From Paractinoplanes ferrugineus (lineage in GTDB: Bacteria; Actinomycetota; Actinomycetes; Mycobacteriales; Micromonosporaceae), in assembly GCF_016862195.1 (NCBI RefSeq), contig NZ_BOMM01000065.1, forward strand, positions 44,637-108,636: 64,000 bases of DNA, in the 5' to 3' direction. Under the pieces are notes generated by a model, which saw only the letters and a list, made by a program, of their open reading frames with translations, was not told the origin of the DNA and searched no databases. The translations under genes were made by a program, and so were the position numbers. The number at the start of each line of letters is the position of its first letter. Positions within the stretch are counted from its first letter, which is position 1. Below are positions 44,501 through 53,084 of this stretch, piece after piece.

Positions 44501-44712
44501 CGACAGTGCGGCCGTTTACCGCGCACACCTGGCGTCAGCACCGACGCTATGCCACCCGGCACCGCGTCTTCACCCAGCCCCGCCGATCGTGATCACGCTC
44601 TCAGTCGCGATCCGTTCTTCGCACCCGTGGTGCAACTGAGGTTTCCCTGGCCGCGGCCGGTATCTCGCCGATCATCCGCTCGCTCGCAGAGAACGTCAGT
44701 CAGGAGAGAGCC

Positions 44713-45180
44713 GTGGTTGTTACCGCCCCCACCATCGTCCCCGCCTTCACCGCACCGACCCTTTCACTGGTGGCGCCCGTCGCGGAGTGGGCCACCGACG
44801 TCGCGGAGCCGCGGATCCTGATCGCCGACGACGACGAGGGGGTGCGCGAACTCGTCGCCTACAAGCTGTCGGTGGCCGGTTACCACGCGATCACCGCGGG
44901 CGACGGCGCCGCCGCGCTGACCATGGTCCACCGCGAGCAGCCCGACATGGTCATCCTCGACGTGTCGATGCCGGGCCTCGACGGGCTCAGCGTCTGCTAC
45001 GAGCTGCACTCCTCGGCGGCGACCGCGCAGATCCCGGTGTTGATGCTCAGCGGCCGGGACCGGCAGGTCGACATCGATCTGGGCCTGACCGTGGGCGCCG
45101 ACGACTACCTGGTCAAGCCGTTCAGCCCGGCCGAGCTGATCCGCCGGGTGCGCTGGCTGCTGCTCGCCAACGGCGACTGA
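44713..45180 (+). CDS. stand-alone response-regulator receiver protein
   Basis: A 155-residue single REC domain after a 30-residue leader. The acidic pocket is D39-D41, the phospho-acceptor D83 (VILDVSMPG), the switch S113 and K135 (VKPFSP). No output domain follows. GTG 44713 has AGGAGAG upstream; a start nearer the REC domain is possible. The partner kinase is not nearby. May act through protein interaction, like CheY or Spo0F types. Confidence 0.9.
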   Translation: MVVTAPTIVPAFTAPTLSLVAPVAEWATDVAEPRILIADDDEGVRELVAYKLSVAGYHAITAGDGAAALTMVHREQPDMVILDVSMPGLDGLSVCYELHSSAATAQIPVLMLSGRDRQVDIDLGLTVGADDYLVKPFSPAELIRRVRWLLLANGD

Positions 45181-45214
45181 GCGCTCGCAACGGCGACTGA
45201 GCGGGGCGCCGGCC

Positions 45215-46285
45215 TCAACCGGCGACCGACCGCAGGAACGTGACCAGCGCGTCGTGGTACGGCCGCAACGTCGTCAGGTCTACGTACTCCTCGGGTCCGT
45301 GCTGGCCGTCGCCGCCGGGCCCGAAGATGACCGCGTCGATCCCCAGCGCGTGGTAGTGCCGGCTGTCCGCGGCACCGTGTTTGCGCAGCGGACCGCGGCC
45401 GGCCGCGGCGAGCAGCGCCCGCGCGAACGGCCCGGCCGGGTCGGCGTGGTGGGGCGGCCCGAGGGCGTCCACCCGGGCCGGGACGCCCGCGATCCCGGTG
45501 AGATGGGCGGCGACCTGGTCGGCGGTGCGGCCCGCGAAGTCGGCATCGGTCGGCGGGTAACGGATGTCCAGCCACGCCGTCGCCTCGGCCGGCACCTGGT
45601 TGTACGCGTGGTTCGGCGTCTCGAGCCGGGCCACGTTCACGGTCGTCGCCCAGGCCTGCGACCGCGGCACCGGATGGACCGCCAGCAGGCGCCCGACCGC
45701 CTCGGTGAGCGTCAGCAGGGCGTTGTCGCCCAGCCAGGGATAGGCCGCGTGGGCGGCCCGGCCGGTGGCGACCAGCCGGGCCTGGCAGATGCCCTTGGAC
45801 TCGGTGACCACCCGCAGGTCGCTCTGCTCACCGATGACCACGAACTCGGCGCGCACCCCCTGCGCCAGCTGGTGCGCGGTGCCGTCGGCGCCGCCCACCT
45901 CCTCGTCGGTGACCAGCTGCAACGCGATCGGGTAGGGCAACTCGGCGGCCATCGTGCGGAACACGTCGGTAAGCACGACCGCCGCCGATTTCATGTCGTG
46001 GGTGCCCCGGCCGTAGAGGCGGTCGCCGGCCCGGCGCGGCACGAACAGTTCCGGCGGGGCGGGCACCACGTCGAGGTGGGCGTTGAGGATGATCCGGAAC
46101 GGGCCGGGCCGCCCGGGTGGATGCAGCAGCGCGCTCGGCTTGCCGTTCGACTCGAAACGCCGCACCGTGAAGCCCGGCCCGGCGTGGTCGATGGCCAGGT
46201 CGAGGACCTCGGCCAGCGCGGCCGGCCGGTCGGCGGTGGACGGAACGGCGACCAGGTCGGCGATGCGTTGCTCCCACGCGGTCAC
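45215..46285 (-). CDS. M20-family metallopeptidase
   Basis: A 356-residue ArgE/DapE/carboxypeptidase G2-type zinc hydrolase: NAHLDVVPAP and GTHDMKSAAVVL give metal ligands, VTDEEVGGADGT the catalytic Glu region, and FGPGGDGQHGPEEYV the last ligand block. GTG 46285 is preferred: the ATG at 46339 would leave only five bases to the divergent TetR gene and adds residues unlike the family. Likely cleaves an N-acyl amino acid or small peptide. Confidence 0.87.
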   Translation of the reverse strand: MTAWEQRIADLVAVPSTADRPAALAEVLDLAIDHAGPGFTVRRFESNGKPSALLHPPGRPGPFRIILNAHLDVVPAPPELFVPRRAGDRLYGRGTHDMKSAAVVLTDVFRTMAAELPYPIALQLVTDEEVGGADGTAHQLAQGVRAEFVVIGEQSDLRVVTESKGICQARLVATGRAAHAAYPWLGDNALLTLTEAVGRLLAVHPVPRSQAWATTVNVARLETPNHAYNQVPAEATAWLDIRYPPTDADFAGRTADQVAAHLTGIAGVPARVDALGPPHHADPAGPFARALLAAAGRGPLRKHGAADSRHYHALGIDAVIFGPGGDGQHGPEEYVDLTTLRPYHDALVTFLRSVAG

Positions 46286-46344
46286 CGATCCAATATCGCT
46301 CGCACGGCGCCGATCTTCAATGGCGTACGTGATAGACATGCGCG

Positions 46345-46959
46345 GTGAGTGAGGTGACCAGGACCGCCGGTCGTCGCGCCGCGCGGCGCCGGGCCGACGT
46401 GCTCGCCGCCGCCTGCGCCGTCGTGGCCGAGCGCGGCGCCGACGCCACCCGCTTCACCGACGTCACCGCCGCCACCGGGGTGGGCGTCTCGACGTTGCAG
46501 TACTACTTCGGCAGCCGCGAGGACATGCTGATCGCGGTCTTCCGCTATGCCGCCCAGGCCGACTTCGAAGCGGTCACCCCGCGCCTGCACGCCGTCGCCG
46601 ACCCGTGGGACCGGCTGCTGGTCATCGCCTCGCATCTGACCGGGGCGGTGGGCAGCGACACCGGGTGGCGGCTGTGGGTCGAGTCGTGGCGGTGGGCGCT
46701 GCGTGACGCGGACCTGCGCGGTGAGGTGCTCGGCGACTACACCCGCTGGCACGACCTGCTCGCGTCGATCATCACGGCGGGGGTGCGGGACGGCCGCTTC
46801 GGCACCGACGCCGCCCCGATGGATGTCGCCCGGCAGGCCCTCGCGCTCATCGACGGCCTGGCCCTGCCGGTCGTGCTGGGTGACCCGGGGGTCACCGGCG
46901 CCGCCGCCGGCCACCTGCTGTCCGACGCGCTAAGCCGGCTGGTCGCGTTGCGCGGCTGA
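46345..46959 (+). CDS. TetR-family regulator
   Basis: A 204-residue TetR protein; HTH around 33-57 (ATRFTDVTAATGVGVSTLQYYF is the visible core). The carboxy domain resembles TetR_C_6 types. It is divergent from the M20 peptidase with a 59-bp gap and convergent with the agmatinase gene, whose end it overlaps by 30 bases. Probably controls one or both neighbours. Confidence 0.87.
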   Translation: MSEVTRTAGRRAARRRADVLAAACAVVAERGADATRFTDVTAATGVGVSTLQYYFGSREDMLIAVFRYAAQADFEAVTPRLHAVADPWDRLLVIASHLTGAVGSDTGWRLWVESWRWALRDADLRGEVLGDYTRWHDLLASIITAGVRDGRFGTDAAPMDVARQALALIDGLALPVVLGDPGVTGAAAGHLLSDALSRLVALRG

Positions 46960-48048
46960 ACCGGGGTCGTGCTGGGCTGAACCGGGGTCGTGCTGGGCTG
47001 TTTCGGGGTCGCGCTGGGCTGAACCGCGTCCCTCCAGGAGTGGCTTCGCCCGGTTCCAGCGCGGCCCGGCGCCGTCCGCCCGGCGACGGGCCATTCCCGA
47101 CAGTGCCTCCAGAACCACCCGGTTGCCCAGCATCGCGGTGATCTCGGCGTGGTCGAACGGCGGCGACACCTCGACCAGATCCATGCCGACCACCGGCAGC
47201 TCGTGACAGATCCGCGAGACCGCGTCGAGAAGCTGCCGGGCGGTCAGGCCACCCGGTTCCGGGGTGCCGGTGCCGGGCGCGTGCCCGGGGTCGCAGACGT
47301 CGATGTCGACCGACAGGAACACCCCGTCACATCCGTCGAGGGCCAGCTCGAAGACCCGATCGAGGACGGCGGCCAGGCCCCGGTCGACGATCTCGCTCAT
47401 GTGGAACGAGTGCATCCCCTGGTCGGCCATCCAGTCCAGGACGTCCGGGCCCGGCCAGTAGCCGCGCAGCCCCACCTGCAGGAAACGGTCGCCGCGTACG
47501 GCCCCCGACTCGATCAGCCGGCGCATCGGCTGGCCGTGACCGTAGAGCGAGCCGAACTCGATGTCACCGGTGTCGGCGTGCGCGTCGAAGTGGATGACCG
47601 AGATGTTGCCGGCCCCGTGGTGGCGGGCGACCCCGGCGACGTCGGGCCACGTGACGGTGTGGTCGCCGCCCAGGATCAGCGGAACAGCACCGTGGCCGGC
47701 GATGAAGGCCACGGCGTCCTCGATGGTGGCGCAGCTGCGAGCGATCTCACCGGAGAAGACCTCGAGGTCACCGGCATCGCGTACGTTCGGCAGAGCATCG
47801 ACCCGCATCGCCATGTGCGGCCGTGACCCGTCGTGCGGCAGATAGTCCGTGCCCCGGATGACCTGCGGCCCGAACCGCGCCCCCGGCCGGTGCGAGGTGC
47901 CCCCGTCGAACGGCGCGCCCACGATCACGACGTCGGCGTCCGCGTAGGAGGACGGTTCCCGCCAGTCGCAGGCGGGGACGCCCAGGAACGTGAAGTCGGG
48001 GCCGTACATCGGGCCGTAGCGCGTCATGCCTCGGAACTGTATCGCCAT
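46930..48048 (-). CDS. agmatinase/ureohydrolase-family enzyme with repeat tail
   Basis: A 372-residue arginase-superfamily hydrolase. Manganese motifs are GGDHTVTWPD, HFDAHADTGD and SVDIDVCDPGHAPGT; the carboxy block DLVEVSPPFDHAEIT is also present. The last 30 residues are repeats of a QHDPGSA-type heptad made by a 21-bp DNA repeat. Agmatine, guanidinobutyrate or guanidine are candidate substrates. ATG 48048 lies in a palindrome; ATG 48027 is the alternative start. Confidence 0.87.
   Translation of the reverse strand: MAIQFRGMTRYGPMYGPDFTFLGVPACDWREPSSYADADVVIVGAPFDGGTSHRPGARFGPQVIRGTDYLPHDGSRPHMAMRVDALPNVRDAGDLEVFSGEIARSCATIEDAVAFIAGHGAVPLILGGDHTVTWPDVAGVARHHGAGNISVIHFDAHADTGDIEFGSLYGHGQPMRRLIESGAVRGDRFLQVGLRGYWPGPDVLDWMADQGMHSFHMSEIVDRGLAAVLDRVFELALDGCDGVFLSVDIDVCDPGHAPGTGTPEPGGLTARQLLDAVSRICHELPVVGMDLVEVSPPFDHAEITAMLGNRVVLEALSGMARRRADGAGPRWNRAKPLLEGRGSAQRDPETAQHDPGSAQHDPGSAAQRDQPA
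46956..47032. repeat. 21-bp tandem repeat, about 3.6 copies
   Basis: CTGAACCGGGGTCGTGCTGGG recurs at 46956, 46977 and (changed) 46998, with a partial fourth. It starts at the stop codon of the TetR gene and encodes the agmatinase tail on the other strand. Confidence 0.88.
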
Positions 48049-48052
48049 ACAG
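48037..48052. promoter_or_regulatory. palindrome at the agmatinase start
   Basis: CTGTAT-CGCC-ATACAG is a perfect 6-bp inverted repeat covering the ATG at 48048; a related GTAC half-site lies at 48060-48063. If the true start is 48027, this is in the promoter. Candidate operator for a regulator of the agmatinase, possibly the TetR at its other end. Confidence 0.45.
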
Positions 48053-48101
48053 TATTTCCGTACAGCGTTTGTGCCGGAACCAGGCCGGGTACCGGCGCCC
48101 C

Positions 48102-48992
48102 ATGTCTTCGCGGATCCTGGGCGGCCGGTATCAGCTCGTTCAACGGATCGGCGTAGGGGGGATGTCCGAGGTGTGGCGCGGCCACGACGAGGTGCTCGAC
48201 CGGCCCGTCGCCGTGAAGGTCCTCGCGCCCGGCCAGCCGCACACGGTCGACATCGTGCGCACCGAGGCCCGCTCGGCGGCGCGACTGGCCCACCCCAACG
48301 TGGCCGGCGTGCACGACTTCGGCACCTCGGCCGACCAGCCGTACATCGTGATGGAGCTGGTCGAGGGCCGCACCCTGGGCCAGCACCTGGTCGGCGGCGC
48401 GCTGGACTGGCGGATCGCGGTGCGGATCGGCGCCGAGGTGGCCGCCGCCCTGGCCGCCGCGCACAGCGAAGGCGTGGTGCACCGCGACATCAAGCCCGGC
48501 AACATCATGCTCACCCCGTCCGGCGCCAAGGTGCTCGACTTCGGCATCGCCGCGACCGTCGGGCAGGCCGACGAGGACCCGGACGGCCCGGTCATGGGCA
48601 CGCCCGCCTACGTGGCGCCGGAACGGTTCGCCGGCTGCCCGGCCACCCCGGCCACCGACATGTTCGCTCTCGGCACTCTGCTCTACCAATGCCTGAGCGG
48701 CCGGCTGCCGTGGCTGCGGGCCACCCCGACCGAGCTCGTGCACGCCGAATGTCACGACGACCCCGACCCGCTGCCCGAGATCGACGGGCTGCCGGTCGAG
48801 GTCGTCGACCTCATGTCGCGCTGCCTGGCCAAGGAGCCGGGGGAGCGGCCCACCGCCATGGTCGCGGCGCTGCTGCTGGCCGAGGCGGTCGACGCCCGGG
48901 TGTACGTGCCGATGAGCGACCTGGAGCCGATGCCGACGCCGTCCAACTGGATCGACGAGCCGACCTCGGCCGCCGGTCGCCACCGGGCCTGA
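48102..48992 (+). CDS. Ser/Thr protein kinase (Pkn-type), soluble
   Basis: A 296-residue Hanks-type kinase: Gly loop RIGVGGMSEVW, K39 in VAVKVL, catalytic VVHRDIKPGN, KVLDFGIAA and TPAYVAPE. The kinase domain fills nearly the whole chain; there is no transmembrane helix or PASTA sensor, only a short tail. Convergent with a USP gene whose stop begins one base later. Substrates unknown. Confidence 0.93.
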   Translation: MSSRILGGRYQLVQRIGVGGMSEVWRGHDEVLDRPVAVKVLAPGQPHTVDIVRTEARSAARLAHPNVAGVHDFGTSADQPYIVMELVEGRTLGQHLVGGALDWRIAVRIGAEVAAALAAAHSEGVVHRDIKPGNIMLTPSGAKVLDFGIAATVGQADEDPDGPVMGTPAYVAPERFAGCPATPATDMFALGTLLYQCLSGRLPWLRATPTELVHAECHDDPDPLPEIDGLPVEVVDLMSRCLAKEPGERPTAMVAALLLAEAVDARVYVPMSDLEPMPTPSNWIDEPTSAAGRHRA

Positions 48993-49820
48993 TCAGCCGC
49001 TGCGCGGAACCACCACGACCGGGCGGCGGGCCCGGCGCAGCAGCCGGGCCGAGACGCCGCCCAGCAGCACCCGGCGGGCCGGGCCGTAACCGCGGGAACC
49101 GCAGAACAGCACGTCCACCTCGGCCAGCCCGGCCAGGGTCTCGACCACGTCGCCGCTGATGATCCGCCAGTCCGCGTCGGCGGCCGGCACGCTGGCCACC
49201 GCCGCCGCCAGCGACTGCTCGTAGGTCTCCCGGGCGGTCTCCAGCAGCACCCGCTCGGCGTCGTGCAGGAACGGCAGCGGCGAGATGCCCTCGGCGACCA
49301 CGGTGTAGAGCCGCAACCGCGAACCGGTGCCGGCGGCCAGCCGGGCCGCCTCGGCGAGCGCGGCCCGTCCGTCGGGGGTGTCGACGTAGGCCACCCCGAT
49401 CAGCCCCAGGCCGCCCGGCGGCTCGACCAGATCGCCGGGGACGACGGCGATCGGGCACGAGCTGCCGGCGAGCAGGCGCTCGGCGGTGCTGCCGAGCGCC
49501 TCCCGGCCCGAGCCGACGACGACCACCGACGCCTTGGTCTGCTCGGCCAGGTCGTGCAAGCCGTGCGCGGCCGACGACGAGGCGATCAGCCGGTAGTCGG
49601 CGGCGGTGTCGCCGAGTTGCCCGCGGGCCTCGTCGAGCGCCTGCTGGGCGGCCCGGTGCCGGTCGGCCACCCATTCGGCGTCGACCCGGCCGGAGCCGAG
49701 CGGGGCCGGTGCCGGGTGGACGACCGCGACGACGAGCGGCACGCCGAGTGTGTCGGCGGCCCACCGCCCCAGGGCGAGGGCACCCGGTCCGGGTGCCCCG
49801 GCGATGACCGGCCCGGTCAC
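48993..49820 (-). CDS. universal stress protein, two USP domains
   Basis: A 275-residue tandem USP. Domain 1 ends VVVVGSGREALGSTAERLLAGSSCPIAVV and domain 2 ends VLFCGSRGYGPARRVLLGGVSARLLRRARRPVVVV (parts shown: GSGREALGSTAERLL, GSRGYGPARRVLLG), both with the ATP-binding G-x2-G-x9-G(S/T) pattern. GTG 49820 overlaps the APC permease stop by four bases, so it is expressed with the permease. Confidence 0.9.
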   Translation of the reverse strand: MTGPVIAGAPGPGALALGRWAADTLGVPLVVAVVHPAPAPLGSGRVDAEWVADRHRAAQQALDEARGQLGDTAADYRLIASSSAAHGLHDLAEQTKASVVVVGSGREALGSTAERLLAGSSCPIAVVPGDLVEPPGGLGLIGVAYVDTPDGRAALAEAARLAAGTGSRLRLYTVVAEGISPLPFLHDAERVLLETARETYEQSLAAAVASVPAADADWRIISGDVVETLAGLAEVDVLFCGSRGYGPARRVLLGGVSARLLRRARRPVVVVPRSG

Positions 49821-51409
49821 GGCCGATCACCGCCCGGCTCGGCGCTCCCCGCACGCCCGGTCGCCTCGCCCGGCTCGGCGGATCGGCCCGGCTCGGCGGA
49901 CGGGTCGGGGTCGGCGGACGGGCCGGGGTCGGCCGGAGTGTTCGGGTCGGCCGGGCTGTCCTGGTCGCGGGCCCAGACCGGGGTGCTCTGCGGCTCGGTG
50001 CGCAGACGCGAGTTCCGGTAGCCGTACAGCGCGTAGATCAGGATGCCGATGAGCAGCCAGACCCCGAACCGCACCCAGGTCTCCCAGGGCAGGTCGCTCA
50101 TCAGGTAGACGGCGAAGGCCACCCCGATGATCGGCAGCACCGGCGACCACGGCACCCGGTAGGGCCGGGGCATCTCCGGTCGCGTCCGGCGCAGGATGAT
50201 CACGCCGACGTTGACGAGCACGAACGCGAACAGCGTGCCGATGTTGACGAGCTCGACGATGGTGCCCAGCGGCACCAGCGCGGCGAGGATCGCGATGAGC
50301 ACGCCGAGGCCGATGGTGAGCTTGGCCGGGGTGCCGTACCGCTGGTTGACGGTGGCCAGCCGCTGCGGCATCAGGCCGTCGCGGCACATCGCGAAGAAGA
50401 TGCGGGTCTGGCCGTAGAAGATGACCAGAACGACGCTGGTGATCGCGACGACGGCGCCGAGCGACAGGATGCCGGCCGCCCAGCTGATGCCCGCACCCTG
50501 GTCCAGGGCCGCGGCCAGCGGCGCGTCGCTGTCCTTCATCTGGTCGGGCGAGGCGATGCCGATGGCACCGACCGCGGTCAGCACGTAGAACAGCGTGCAG
50601 ATGCCGAGCGATCCGAGGATGGCGATGGGCAGGTCCCGGCCCGGCTTCTTGGCCTCCTCGCTGCCGGTGGAGACCGCGTCGAAGCCGATGAAGGCGAAGA
50701 AGATGATCGCCGCCGCCGCGGTCACGCCGTCCGTCCCGTCCGGCGCGAACGGCTTGAAGTTGCCGGTGCCGAAGTTCGCGAACGCCACGACCAGGAAGAA
50801 CACCAGGACGGCGAGCTTGATCACGACCATGATCAGGTTGGCTCGCGCGCTCTCGGTCACCCCCCGGACCAGCAGGAACGTGATCGCCAGGACGATGAAG
50901 ACGGCGGGCAGGTTGAACACGCCGCCGTCGGACGGGCTCTTGGCGATGGCGTCCGGCAACTGATAGCCGAACGCGGCGTCGAGGAACGCGTTGAGGTTGC
51001 CGCCCCAGCCGACCGCGATGCCGGCGACCGACACGCCGTACTCGAGGATGAGGTCCCACCCGATGATCCAGGCGACGACCTCGCCCAGGGTCGCGTACGT
51101 GTAGGTGTACGCGCTGCCGGAGACCGGGATGGACGACGACAGTTCCGCGTAGGACAGCGCCGAGAACGCGCAGGCCACGGCGGCCAGCAGGAAGGACAGG
51201 ATGACAGCCGGCCCGGCGATGCCGGCGCCCTTGCCGATGACCACGAAGATGCCGGTTCCGATGATCGCGCCGACGCCCATGGCGGTCAGCTGGGTCACGC
51301 CGACCGCCTTCTTGAGGCCCTGCCCCTCCTGGGCCGTCTCGGTGATCAGCGAGCGCACGTCTCGGATGGCGAAGATTCCTGGTTTACCCGAAGTTGTTGC
51401 CACGGCCAC
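49817..51409 (-). CDS. APC-superfamily amino acid permease (YfnA/CAT-like)
   Basis: A 530-residue transporter with about 12 helices: MGVGAIIGTGIFVVIG in helix 1, ELSSSIPVSGSAYTYTY, and FIGFDAVSTGSEEAKKPGRDLP (part) in the middle, the CAT-family signature. The last 50 residues are a cytoplasmic Asp/Pro/Ser repeat tail (SADPDPSAEPGRSAEPG). GTG 51409 has AGAGGTGG upstream. Followed by a coupled USP gene. Cationic or branched amino acids are likely substrates. Confidence 0.92.
   Translation of the reverse strand: MAVATTSGKPGIFAIRDVRSLITETAQEGQGLKKAVGVTQLTAMGVGAIIGTGIFVVIGKGAGIAGPAVILSFLLAAVACAFSALSYAELSSSIPVSGSAYTYTYATLGEVVAWIIGWDLILEYGVSVAGIAVGWGGNLNAFLDAAFGYQLPDAIAKSPSDGGVFNLPAVFIVLAITFLLVRGVTESARANLIMVVIKLAVLVFFLVVAFANFGTGNFKPFAPDGTDGVTAAAAIIFFAFIGFDAVSTGSEEAKKPGRDLPIAILGSLGICTLFYVLTAVGAIGIASPDQMKDSDAPLAAALDQGAGISWAAGILSLGAVVAITSVVLVIFYGQTRIFFAMCRDGLMPQRLATVNQRYGTPAKLTIGLGVLIAILAALVPLGTIVELVNIGTLFAFVLVNVGVIILRRTRPEMPRPYRVPWSPVLPIIGVAFAVYLMSDLPWETWVRFGVWLLIGILIYALYGYRNSRLRTEPQSTPVWARDQDSPADPNTPADPGPSADPDPSAEPGRSAEPGEATGRAGSAEPGGDRP
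49860..49940. repeat. degenerate tandem repeat in the permease tail
   Basis: Words of the GGCTCGGCGGA and GGGTCGGCGGACGGG type recur with an imperfect 15-18-bp period, encoding the Ala/Asp/Glu-Pro tail of the APC permease on the minus strand. Confidence 0.65.
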
Positions 51410-51630
51410 CCACCTCTGTATCGGGGACTACCGATCTCACCTTGTGCCCAGGCTCACACCGTTCGCAACTCGAGAGAGGTACCGGAAACCCATGGCCGCC
51501 TGCGGCGTGTGCGATCGTCGTTGTACCGTGAGGCGAACGGGCAGCTCGGGGGCGGCACGCGCTTCTTCGGGGCACAATTCTTCGGGCTCGGTCTCGGGGT
51601 ACGGGTCTTCAGACAGGGAAGGTGTCGGCG

Positions 51631-51978
51631 ATGGGCGAGGCGGTCATGACGACGCGCCGTCAGGCCGACGGCGCGATCGTGGTCGACGTTCGCGGCAGTC
51701 TCGACGCCGCCACCGTCGACGCGTTGCGTGGGTCGCTCGTCGGCACCCTGCAGCGCGACCGCCCGGTCACCATGATCGTCGATCTCACCTACGTCGTGTT
51801 CATGGACTCGATGGGCATCGGGGCGCTGGTCACCGGTTACAACACGGCCCGCGAGATCGGCACCCGGTTCGTGCTGCGCAACCCGAGCGAGTTCGTCCAC
51901 CGCCAGCTGCGCGTCACCGGTCTGGCCGAGATGTTCGGCCTGCCCCCGTCGTCGTCGGCGACGACGTTCACCACCTGA
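51631..51978 (+). CDS. STAS-domain anti-sigma factor antagonist
   Basis: A 115-residue SpoIIAA/RsbV-like protein: IVVDVRGSLDAATVDALR and the phosphorylatable Ser60 in VVFMDSMGIGALV. GGGAAGG lies before ATG 51631 (GTG 51622 is the other possible start). Such proteins free a sigma factor by binding its anti-sigma kinase; no partner is adjacent. Confidence 0.9.
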   Translation: MGEAVMTTRRQADGAIVVDVRGSLDAATVDALRGSLVGTLQRDRPVTMIVDLTYVVFMDSMGIGALVTGYNTAREIGTRFVLRNPSEFVHRQLRVTGLAEMFGLPPSSSATTFTT

Positions 51979-52022
51979 TCGTTCCCCGAGCGCTTGCCGC
52001 CGATGCCGGTTAATGTGCGGAC

Positions 52023-53060
52023 ATGGAACGGGTGGCCGGGGCTTGGTGCGACGGCTCGGCGGTCTGCTTCCGGTTCCCCGATCAAAATCAACAGCTTGCT
52101 TCGGTACGGCTGATCTGCCAGTTCCTGGGCTCCCCGGAATTCCGCTACGCGCCCGACCGGCACGGATGGGACCTGCGCCGGCCCCGGCCCGAGACCGCCC
52201 GCATCGAGTACAAGCTCGAGCTGACCCACCGCGACGGGCGCCGCGAGACCGTCTGCGACCCGGGCAACCCGCGCCGCGCGCCGGGTGGTTTCGGCGACTC
52301 GTCGGTGCTCTGGTGCCCGGACTACCGCGAACCCGACTGGCTGCACCTGCCCACGGCCGACGGGGATTGGCAGGACGTCCGGCTGGCCGCCCCGGCGCTC
52401 AAGGCCGAGCTGACCGCCCGGGTGTGGTCCCCGGCCGGCGCCGGCGGGCGGGTGCTGCTTGCCCACGACGGCCCCGACTACGACATGTACGCGGAACTGG
52501 GCCGGTTCGCGGCGGCGTCGATCGCGGCCGGCCGGGTCGCGCCCTTCCACCTGGTGCTGCTGCCGGCCGGGGAACGCCTCGAGTGGTACGCGGCTTCCAG
52601 CCCGTACGCGAAAAGCCTTGGACTTGAGATCTTGCCGGTGCTCCTCGACCGTCTCGGGGCCTCGGCGCCGATCGTCGGGGCCGGCGCCAGCCTCGGCGCG
52701 CTCGCCATGCTGCACGCCCAGCGACGCGCCCCGGAGCGGTTCGCCGGGCTGTTTCTGCAGTCCGGCAGCTACTTCCAGCGCCGATTCGACGCGCAGGAGT
52801 CCGGCTTCGCGCGCTACCAGCGCATCACCCGGTTCGTCTCGTCGGTGCTCAAGGCATCGACCGGGCCCGCCATTGCGGCCACACTTACCTGCGGGACCGT
52901 CGAGGAGAACCTCGCCAACAACCGGAGCATGGCCGCCGCGCTCCGGGGGCAGGGATACGAGGTGACCTTCGCCGAGAACCGCGACGCACACAACTGGATC
53001 GGCTGGCGGGACGCCTTCGATCCGCACCTGACCACGCTGCTGCAGCGAGTGTGGCCGTAG
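52023..53060 (+). CDS. enterochelin esterase-like alpha/beta hydrolase
   Basis: A 345-residue protein with an amino beta-sandwich-like part (1-110) and an esterase-D/Fes-type hydrolase domain: VLLAHDGPDYD, the nucleophile elbow GAGASLGALAML, FLQSGSYF and the catalytic His in RDAHNWIGWRDAF. 24 bases before an ATP-grasp gene, likely one operon. Substrate unknown; an ester or amide product of the ATP-grasp enzyme is a reasonable guess. Confidence 0.8.
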   Translation: MERVAGAWCDGSAVCFRFPDQNQQLASVRLICQFLGSPEFRYAPDRHGWDLRRPRPETARIEYKLELTHRDGRRETVCDPGNPRRAPGGFGDSSVLWCPDYREPDWLHLPTADGDWQDVRLAAPALKAELTARVWSPAGAGGRVLLAHDGPDYDMYAELGRFAAASIAAGRVAPFHLVLLPAGERLEWYAASSPYAKSLGLEILPVLLDRLGASAPIVGAGASLGALAMLHAQRRAPERFAGLFLQSGSYFQRRFDAQESGFARYQRITRFVSSVLKASTGPAIAATLTCGTVEENLANNRSMAAALRGQGYEVTFAENRDAHNWIGWRDAFDPHLTTLLQRVWP

Positions 53061-53084
53061 CACTCATCTCCCCGGGAGGACGAC

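Noticed and set aside
44588..44597. CGTGATCACG palindrome upstream of the receiver gene
   Set aside because: Ten bases, common in GC-rich DNA, with no supporting promoter elements.
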